DNA from: an uncultured Erysipelotrichaceae bacterium | GTDB taxonomy: Bacteria; Bacillota_I; Bacilli_A; RF39; UBA660 | Direction of reading: 5' to 3' | Length of the DNA stretch: 11,186 nt | Assembly (NCBI GenBank): GCA_902766545.1 | Contig: CACXEC010000063.1 | Location: 1 to 11,186, forward strand | Shown: positions 6,927-11,186 of the stretch, piece after piece | Layout: each line of letters starts with the position of its first letter | How positions within the stretch are numbered: position 1 is the stretch's first letter | Position numbers and translations under genes: made by a program | Notes under the pieces: model-generated | The model's database searches: none | The model's input: only the letters and a program-made list of their open reading frames with translations | Told to the model about the DNA's origin: nothing

Positions 6927-7898
6927 GTGGGGTTATTTGATAAATTTAAACAAGTTTTTAAAAAAGAAGAAAAAAAAGATTTAGATGTTTATGATAAGGG
7001 TTTGGAAAAAACTAGAAATGTGTTTATTTCTGAAATAAATATTTTAGGTCATAAATATCATAAGGTAACAGATGATTATTTTGAAGAATTAGAATCTATT
7101 TTAATAAAAGCTGACATTGGCGTTAAAACAGTAGAAAATTTTATTGAACGATTAAAAAAACGTGTTAAAGATGAAAATATTAGTGATACAGAATATTTAA
7201 AAGACGTTATAATCGATGAGTTGTTCATGATATATGTTGGTGATGAAAATTTAACTGACAAAATTAATATTCAAGATAATGGCCCAACAGTAATTTTAAT
7301 GGTTGGAGTTAATGGTGTAGGTAAAACTACTACTATAGGGAAACTCGCCAATAAATATAAAAACGAAGGTAAAAAAGTAATGTTAGTTGCCGGAGATACC
7401 TTTAGAGCCGGTGCTGTTCCACAATTAGAAGAGTGGGCTACTAAGACTAATTCATTATTTATTGGAAGAGAAAATGCTGATCCAGCAAGTGTTATATATG
7501 ATGGCTTGCAAGAAGCTTTAAAAGAAAAGGTAGACATAGTGTTAATTGATACCGCAGGAAGATTACAAAATAAAATTAATTTAATGAATGAACTTGAAAA
7601 AATAAATAAAGTAATCGGTAAATTTATTCCAAGTGCACCTCATGAAACTCTACTTATAATTGATGCTACTACTGGTCAAAATGGAATCAGTCAGGCTGAA
7701 AGCTTTAAAGAAATAACTAATATTACAGGTATAGTATTAACTAAGTTAGATGGAACAGCTAAAGGTGGCATAGTTTTAGCGATCAAAGAAGAAGTAAATT
7801 TACCAGTTAAATTTATTGGATTAGGTGAGGGCGTAAACGATTTAAAATCATTTGATATAGAAGAATATATTTATGGATTATTAAAGGACTTGATGTAA
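6927..7898 (+). CDS. ftsY: Signal recognition particle receptor FtsY
   Basis: 323 residues, starting at GTG with a strong AGGAGG site 8 bases upstream that overlaps the pilin stop. FtsY is the SRP receptor GTPase. It docks the Ffh-RNA-ribosome complex at the membrane for co-translational insertion. After a short basic N-terminus (MGLFDKFKQVFKKEEKK, a likely membrane-binding amphipathic stretch) comes the helical N domain and then the G domain. The G domain holds the P-loop GVNGVGKTT at 127-135, the DTFRAGAV insertion-box segment, DTAGR at 208-212, TKLDG at 272-276 and GLGEGVNDLKSFD near the C-terminus. The acidic A domain of enterobacterial FtsY is almost absent, as is usual in Bacillota. The stop overlaps the ylxM start by one base (TAATG), the usual ftsY-ylxM order in this phylum. 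Confidence 0.97.
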   Translation: MGLFDKFKQVFKKEEKKDLDVYDKGLEKTRNVFISEINILGHKYHKVTDDYFEELESILIKADIGVKTVENFIERLKKRVKDENISDTEYLKDVIIDELFMIYVGDENLTDKINIQDNGPTVILMVGVNGVGKTTTIGKLANKYKNEGKKVMLVAGDTFRAGAVPQLEEWATKTNSLFIGRENADPASVIYDGLQEALKEKVDIVLIDTAGRLQNKINLMNELEKINKVIGKFIPSAPHETLLIIDATTGQNGISQAESFKEITNITGIVLTKLDGTAKGGIVLAIKEEVNLPVKFIGLGEGVNDLKSFDIEEYIYGLLKDLM

Positions 7899-8179
7899 TG
7901 GAAGATTATATTTATTATTCGGCATTATTTGATTATTATGGAAAACTATTAACAGAAAAAGAACAAGAATATTTTAAAGATTATTTCTTTGATAATTTAT
8001 CTTTACAAGAGATAGCAGATAATTATCAAGTATCTAAGAATGCTATTAGTAAAAGCATTAAAGAGACTAAAGAAAAGTTAAATATTTACGAAGAAAAGTT
8101 AAAGTTATTTCATAATAAAGAAAGAATTCACATGCTTCTTTCTAACGATGAGTATTTAAAAATAGAAAAGTATATTTAG
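7898..8179 (+). CDS. ylxM: YlxM-type SRP-associated helix-turn-helix protein (UPF0122)
   Basis: 93 residues. The YlxM/UPF0122 family is a small sigma-70 region 4-like HTH family found beside ffh and ftsY, shown in streptococci to modulate SRP GTPase activity. The sequence fits: YYGKLLTEKEQEYFKDYFFDNLSLQEIADNYQVSKNAISKSIKE spans the two helices of the HTH (about residues 15-58) and a charged helix follows. Length is slightly below the usual 100-120. The ATG shares a base with the ftsY stop, and an AAAGGA site lies 9 bases upstream. The usual next gene, ffh, is not here; an unknown gene follows after 9 bases. Confidence 0.9.
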   Translation: MEDYIYYSALFDYYGKLLTEKEQEYFKDYFFDNLSLQEIADNYQVSKNAISKSIKETKEKLNIYEEKLKLFHNKERIHMLLSNDEYLKIEKYI

Positions 8180-8188
8180 AAGGTTATA

Positions 8189-8899
8189 ATGAGTAAAATA
8201 GCAAGCATTTTATTAGACGATAGTACGCAAAGCGAAATAAAGTATAAAATACCTTACACGAGTTCAATATTCATTTTTGGTGAAAATGGTTTAATATCCG
8301 GAAATAGTAAATATTTTACGGATAGTTTAGTATATAATAATTTTGCAGAAACTGGCGCAGAAGAAGAAAGAGAAATAGCTGATTTGCCAATTAAAATCAC
8401 ATATCGACCAGTTATATTCTCTTTGGGAAGAAAATATTTAGCTATTATTGATGGAGTCCCATTTGCATATTATTTTTTAAAAGCCGGAAATATTGCATTA
8501 ATTATAAGAAGTGAGTCTATGCTATTAGATTTAGATGATAATCATGAAAGAGTAAGAAGATTTACAAGATTTTTAGATAATGAAACATTGGATTTAAAAA
8601 ATTACTTATATGTAGATCAAAGACTAAAAAGAATGAATAAATCTTTTAGTCATAAAGCGATAAGTGGAGAAGATTTTCCCTTTGATATGGTTAGTAAAAA
8701 AGGTTGCTTTTTTATTACATGTACTGAAAAAGATATTAAATGTACAAAAGTAAAAGTTAAATCTGATACTGCTTCTATGGCTGATTTTTCATTTGAAGAG
8801 GTTAGACTACCAGATGTTGATTATAATGAGATATTTGACTATCTAGAAGAAACAAACTTTGGTAGAAAAAAAGAAACTGAAAAGACTTATCATAAATAA
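8189..8899 (+). CDS. Unknown cytosolic protein at the end of the murG-ftsY operon
   Basis: 236 residues; I do not recognise the family. No signal peptide or convincing membrane helix is seen. The N-terminal half is rich in predicted beta strands (SSIFIFGENGLISGN, ITYRPVIFSLGRKYLAIIDGVPFAYY). The middle, from about residue 109 to 155, is charged and basic (DDNHERVRRFTRFLDNETLDL, DQRLKRMNKS). The C-terminal part has three cysteines in a strand-like stretch (GCFFITCTEKDIKC) and an acidic end. An AGAAGG site overlapping the ylxM stop lies 5 bases before the ATG. Nine-base spacing and a shared terminator make it part of the operon, so a link to wall synthesis, division or SRP targeting is possible by context only. 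Base composition resembles the neighbouring genes. Confidence 0.75.
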   Translation: MSKIASILLDDSTQSEIKYKIPYTSSIFIFGENGLISGNSKYFTDSLVYNNFAETGAEEEREIADLPIKITYRPVIFSLGRKYLAIIDGVPFAYYFLKAGNIALIIRSESMLLDLDDNHERVRRFTRFLDNETLDLKNYLYVDQRLKRMNKSFSHKAISGEDFPFDMVSKKGCFFITCTEKDIKCTKVKVKSDTASMADFSFEEVRLPDVDYNEIFDYLEETNFGRKKETEKTYHK

Positions 8900-8928
8900 A
8901 AACTATTTCATATTTGAAATAGTTTTTT
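8898..8928. terminator. Bidirectional terminator between convergent operons
   Basis: A 13-bp perfect stem (arms 8898-8910 and 8915-8927) with a four-base TATT loop, A-rich on the left and T-rich on the right, so it works for both strands. It overlaps the stop codon of the plus-strand operon and the last codons plus TAG stop of the minus-strand membrane-protein gene. Confidence 0.85.
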
Positions 8929-9334
8929 GATTTTTAAAAGCTAAATAATTAACTAATATTATTGGAACAAAAATACATAAGATGCTAATATTATCTTTAA
9001 AACCAGCTTTTAAATTAATTGCTAAAGTAAAAAGAACAATCCATAATAGCAAAGATATTAATTGATATTTTTGATCATTATAGATTAAAGAAATGATGGC
9101 AAATATAGAAATAAAAACTAATATAATTATTATTAATCCCCAAAATGTTGAAGTATACATATTTTGAAATACTAATGCTAAATTTTGAGTTTTAGTGCTA
9201 ATACTTTCTATATAATTTAATCTATCCATATAATTAAAGTATACTAAAAAGTACCAAGTAAAAACGGTTTCAAAAAAAGTAAGAATAAATAATAACTTAC
9301 TTCTTTTATTAAAAAACTTTTTTATTTTATTCAT
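8903..9334 (-). CDS. Small four-helix membrane protein, function unknown
   Basis: 143 residues, not recognised. A basic N-terminus (MNKIKKFFNKRSK) precedes hydrophobic segments at about 13-33, 63-85, 90-107 and 116-133. By the positive-inside rule the basic N- and C-terminal ends are probably both cytoplasmic. The loop between helices 1 and 2 is about 30 residues and probably external. The start codon lies inside the end of the upstream gene (8-base overlap) with no clear ribosome site, so translation likely depends on coupling to it. Its final codons form one arm of the terminator. The only functional clue is the tight pairing with the F420-ligase-like gene. Confidence 0.7.
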   Translation of the reverse strand: MNKIKKFFNKRSKLLFILTFFETVFTWYFLVYFNYMDRLNYIESISTKTQNLALVFQNMYTSTFWGLIIIILVFISIFAIISLIYNDQKYQLISLLLWIVLFTLAINLKAGFKDNISILCIFVPIILVNYLAFKNQKTISNMK

Positions 9335-10511
9335 CAGCTAGATTATCAAAATATCCTTGAATAAATACTACAGGAGTTCCTTTATCACCTGAACCACTAG
9401 TTAAATCACAAAGTGAACCAATTAAATCTGTAAGTCTTCTAGGAGTAGTTCCTAAACTAATATTTTGACCTTTTAAATCTTTCTCTTTAGCTCTTATTTC
9501 ATTCCTAATAGCGTCTTTAAGTTCATCACCTCTTAAATCAGCAAACTTATTATCTGAAACGTATTTAAGTTTAATTTCATTTGGAGTTCCTTCTAAGCCT
9601 GGTGTATAAAAAGGTGACACAACCGGGTCTGCAAGTTCCCAAATTTTTCCTACAGGGTCTTTAAAAGCACCATCGCCATAAACCATTACTTCAATATTTT
9701 TACCAGTTAATTCTTTCAATTTTTCTTGTACAGTTCTAACTAATACATCACCTTTAGCAGGAAATAATTTTAATCTTTCTTCTGTTGATTTATTTGAACC
9801 AAGTAATCCATATTTTGGATTATATCCTGAATTTCCTATAGGACTATTTAAGACATCAGTTAAAGAATAGCAATTAGCACCTTTACTTCTTAATATCTTT
9901 TTTGTTTTCTCTCGAGTATGAATATCACAATTTAATACATTATTTGTATAAGCTAATATATCACTTGCTCTATTAGAAAATACAAAATTTACTTCACAAT
10001 TCTCACTTTCTACAAGTTCGCGATAATAATCAACCATATTAATACCAGTAAAAGGATGAAGCCATTCTCCAAATACATCATAGTATTCTTCTTCAGAAAT
10101 AACACTTCCTAAATCATATTTGCTGTTGTCTAAAACATTCTCATCCATAATGCCATTACCAACTTCATCGGAAGGAAAAGATAAAAGTATTGTTACTTTA
10201 TTCATTCCTCTAGCAATTCCTTTTAAAATCATTGAAAATCTATTTCTAGATAGAATAGGGAAAACGATTCCAATTTCTTTTTCAGGAAATTTTTGAACTA
10301 AATCAGCTGCTATATCATCTACTGTTACATAATTTCCCTCACTTATTCCAACAACAGCTTCAGTAATTGCAACTATATCTTTATCTTTGAAAACAAATCC
10401 TTCAGATTCTTTAGCTTTCATTAAAGATTCCACTACAATAGACGCTAAATCATCTCCTTCTTTAATAATAGGGGTTCTAATTCCACGAACTACTGTGCCT
10501 ACATTTCTCAT
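9327..10511 (-). CDS. Coenzyme F420-0:L-glutamate ligase-like protein (Bacillota type)
   Basis: 394 residues from the chosen start. The N-terminal part, GTVVRGIRTPIIKEGDDLASIV and DKDIVAITEAVVGISEGN, matches the F420_ligase (CofE) family, which in archaea and actinobacteria adds gamma-linked glutamates to F420-0 with GTP. Bacillota versions are about 390 residues, longer than the roughly 250-residue archaeal CofE, with a highly conserved C-terminal region. Segments seen here are FPILSRNRFSMILKGIARG, YGDGAFKDPVGKIWELADP, LEGTPNEIKLKY and LTSGSGDKGTPVVFIQGYFD. Such organisms generally are not known to make F420, so the true substrate is unresolved. The ORF runs to an ATG at 10523, but that codon directly abuts the AAGGAG site. 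The ATG at 10511 lies 12 bases beyond it and gives the family-typical MRNVGTVVRG start. First gene of a two-gene minus-strand operon. Confidence 0.85.
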   Translation of the reverse strand: MRNVGTVVRGIRTPIIKEGDDLASIVVESLMKAKESEGFVFKDKDIVAITEAVVGISEGNYVTVDDIAADLVQKFPEKEIGIVFPILSRNRFSMILKGIARGMNKVTILLSFPSDEVGNGIMDENVLDNSKYDLGSVISEEEYYDVFGEWLHPFTGINMVDYYRELVESENCEVNFVFSNRASDILAYTNNVLNCDIHTREKTKKILRSKGANCYSLTDVLNSPIGNSGYNPKYGLLGSNKSTEERLKLFPAKGDVLVRTVQEKLKELTGKNIEVMVYGDGAFKDPVGKIWELADPVVSPFYTPGLEGTPNEIKLKYVSDNKFADLRGDELKDAIRNEIRAKEKDLKGQNISLGTTPRRLTDLIGSLCDLTSGSGDKGTPVVFIQGYFDNLADE

Positions 10512-10537
10512 TATATTCAACATCTCCTTACAATAAA

Positions 10538-10566
10538 ATTTTACTATTTGATAGATACTAAGTCAA
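10538..10566 (-). promoter_or_regulatory. Sigma-A-type promoter of the F420-ligase-like operon
   Basis: Read on the minus strand: -35 TTGACT (five of six consensus bases) at 10566-10561, a 17-bp spacer, and -10 TAAAAT at 10543-10538. The start of transcription would be near 10531, just upstream of the AAGGAG ribosome site at 10529-10524. This is the best-formed promoter in the window. Confidence 0.8.
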
Positions 10567-10597
10567 ATAAAAGGACATAATATTTACAATTATGTCC
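10567..10597 (-). terminator. Terminator-like perfect hairpin in the divergent intergenic region
   Basis: A perfect 9-bp stem GGACATAAT / ATTATGTCC (10573-10581 and 10589-10597) with a 7-base loop. On the minus strand it is followed by TTTTATTT, as in an intrinsic terminator, and this tract ends exactly at the -35 box of the F420-ligase-like promoter. No minus-strand gene lies directly upstream, so it would end either a short RNA or stray transcription. It could instead be a protein-binding palindrome. Confidence 0.5.
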
Positions 10598-10601
10598 CTC
10601 T

Positions 10602-10623
10602 TAAGAGAAATTTCTTTCTCTTA
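10602..10623. repeat. Second perfect inverted repeat in the divergent intergenic region
   Basis: TAAGAGAAA / TTTCTCTTA, 9 bp with a TTTC loop, four bases from the previous hairpin. No T run follows on either strand. Together the two hairpins could form a structured RNA or a double operator site; nothing identifies the role. Confidence 0.5.
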
Positions 10624-10635
10624 TTTATATTATGA

Positions 10636-10664
10636 TTTAAAATTTTTAAATTATACGTTATAAT
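10636..10664 (+). promoter_or_regulatory. Promoter of the small unknown gene, with a mirrored -10 box
   Basis: Plus-strand -10 TATAAT at 10659-10664, with a weak TTTAAA -35 at 10636-10641 and a 17-bp spacer. A second TATAAT reads on the minus strand at 10655-10650, making a near-symmetric element ATTATACGTTATAAT (10650-10664). The plus-strand start would be near 10671, about 15 bases before the ATG. Confidence 0.55.
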
Positions 10665-10685
10665 ATAAGTATAGCAGGAGGAAGT

Positions 10686-11054
10686 ATGGAAATACAGTTT
10701 AAAAAGAAAGATATTGCTGATTCAATAAAAACATATTATAGAAGACAAGGAATGAATGTTGAAGTTTCATATGATTCAACAGTTAATAATGTTGATGAGA
10801 TATTCAGTGTTACATATTCCTTTAACCAAGAAGGAAGTGAAAAGATAATCACTCCAATACCTATGAATATGGTGAGTAATATTTTAAAAGAACTTCTTGC
10901 AGATACCGGATTAGACATTATATCTGTTAATATAAATTATGGTGGAATGAAGAAAGAGGAAACTATATATATTCCTCGTCTTCAAAAATTAGTTGTAGAA
11001 TGTAAATTTAAAGATGAGTTAATAAAAAAAGATGAAAAGGGTAGATCAATCTAA
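10686..11054 (+). CDS. Small cytosolic protein of unknown function
   Basis: 122 residues; family not recognised. An AGGAGGA ribosome site ends 3 bases before the ATG, and a -10 box lies 21 bases upstream, so this is a real, probably well-translated gene transcribed alone. There are no membrane segments, signal peptide or recognisable catalytic motifs. The chain alternates predicted strands and helices: MEIQFKKKDIADSIKTYYRRQ, then strands around VEVSYDSTV and FSVTYSFNQEG. Next comes a helix near MNMVSNILKELLADTG, then strands IISVNINYGG and KLVVECKF, and a charged tail KKDEKGRSI. That order could form a compact alpha/beta domain with a DNA- or protein-binding role, but this is a guess. It has one cysteine. 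It ends at a terminator shared with the convergent tRNA-Ala gene. Confidence 0.75.
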   Translation: MEIQFKKKDIADSIKTYYRRQGMNVEVSYDSTVNNVDEIFSVTYSFNQEGSEKIITPIPMNMVSNILKELLADTGLDIISVNINYGGMKKEETIYIPRLQKLVVECKFKDELIKKDEKGRSI

Positions 11055-11065
11055 ATAATATATAA

Positions 11066-11098
11066 AAAACTGTGATTTTATATCACAGTTTTATTTTT
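11066..11098. terminator. Bidirectional terminator between the unknown gene and tRNA-Ala
   Basis: Stem AAAACTGTGAT / ATCACAGTTTT (11066-11076 and 11082-11092) with a TTTAT loop. A TTTTATTTTT tract follows on the plus strand and TTTTTTATA on the minus strand, so it can stop both the plus-strand gene and the minus-strand tRNA transcript. Confidence 0.85.
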
Positions 11099-11102
11099 CA
11101 TT

Positions 11103-11179
11103 TGGTGGAGAATAAGGGACTCGAACCCTTGACCCTCTGCGTGCAAGGCAGATGCTCTAGCCAACTGAGCTAATTCCCC
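11103..11179 (-). tRNA. tRNA-Ala(TGC), CCA encoded
   Basis: The reverse complement folds into a complete 77-base cloverleaf. The 7-bp acceptor GGGGAAT/ATTCTCC contains the G3-U70 wobble pair that defines alanine tRNAs. The D arm is GCTC/GAGC, and the anticodon arm TCTGC/GCAGA carries the loop CTTGCAC (anticodon TGC). The T arm AAGGG/CCCTT has the TTCGAGT loop, with discriminator A and an encoded CCA end. Its promoter, and any upstream tRNA or rRNA genes, lie beyond the window. Confidence 0.97.
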
Positions 11180-11186
11180 AAAGAAC

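Noticed and set aside
10512..10523. Start of the F420-ligase-like protein at the outermost ATG
   Set aside because: That ATG touches the AAGGAG site with no spacer. The ATG at 10511 gives a workable spacing and the family-typical N-terminus, although the 12-base gap is on the long side.
10567..10623. T-box or known riboswitch controlling the F420-ligase-like operon
   Set aside because: The hairpins lie upstream of the -35 box and so are outside that mRNA. I see no T-box consensus or conserved riboswitch core.
1..11186. Mobile element, prophage, CRISPR array or toxin-antitoxin pair
   Set aside because: No transposase, integrase, direct-repeat array, flanking inverted repeats or toxin-like gene pair is seen. 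The order is that of an ordinary chromosomal region.

Overview
The window is an AT-rich, gene-dense piece of a low-GC Bacillota chromosome. Its murG-divIB pair, its ftsY-ylxM pair and its strong Shine-Dalgarno sites all fit the class Bacilli. The mix of genes resembles uncultivated, host-associated Bacilli (RF39- or Erysipelotrichia-like), but that placement is inference. The genetic code looks standard: every in-frame tryptophan codon I checked is TGG, and AGG encodes the conserved arginine beside the QueH cysteine pair. All fourteen genes end in TAA or TAG.

Layout. (1) 14-2357: a secreted, tail-anchored surface protein with three Ig-like repeats, a terminator, then a small three-helix membrane protein with a possibly leaderless start. 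(2) 2387-4037: a two-gene unit pairing an atypical aminoglycoside-phosphotransferase/kinase-fold protein with a KsgA/Dim1-like rRNA adenine methyltransferase relative whose catalytic-motif asparagine is alanine. It closes with a terminator. (3) 4105-8899: a tightly packed seven-gene operon of murG, divIB, queH, a lone type IV prepilin, ftsY, ylxM and an unknown gene. Its genes overlap or lie at most 12 bases apart, and it ends at a bidirectional terminator. (4) 10511-8903, minus strand: a Bacillota-type F420-0:glutamate-ligase-like protein followed by a four-helix membrane protein, driven by the best promoter in the window (TTGACT, 17 bp, TAAAAT). (5) 10524-10685: a divergent promoter region with two perfect hairpins and a nearly palindromic double -10 box. 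(6) 10686-11054: a small unknown cytosolic protein, then a bidirectional terminator. (7) 11179-11103: tRNA-Ala(TGC), minus strand.

How the parts fit. The long operon mixes cell-wall synthesis (MurG makes lipid II), the divisome (DivIB) and co-translational membrane targeting (FtsY, YlxM), with a tRNA-modifying enzyme and a pilin inserted between the two groups. I see no mobile element, CRISPR array, phage gene or riboswitch. No clearly new multi-gene system is proven. The best leads are the kinase-like/methyltransferase-like pair, the F420-ligase-like/membrane-protein pair, the solitary cysteine-rich pilin, a possible small RNA between the divergent promoters, and the uniformly very short predicted leaders.
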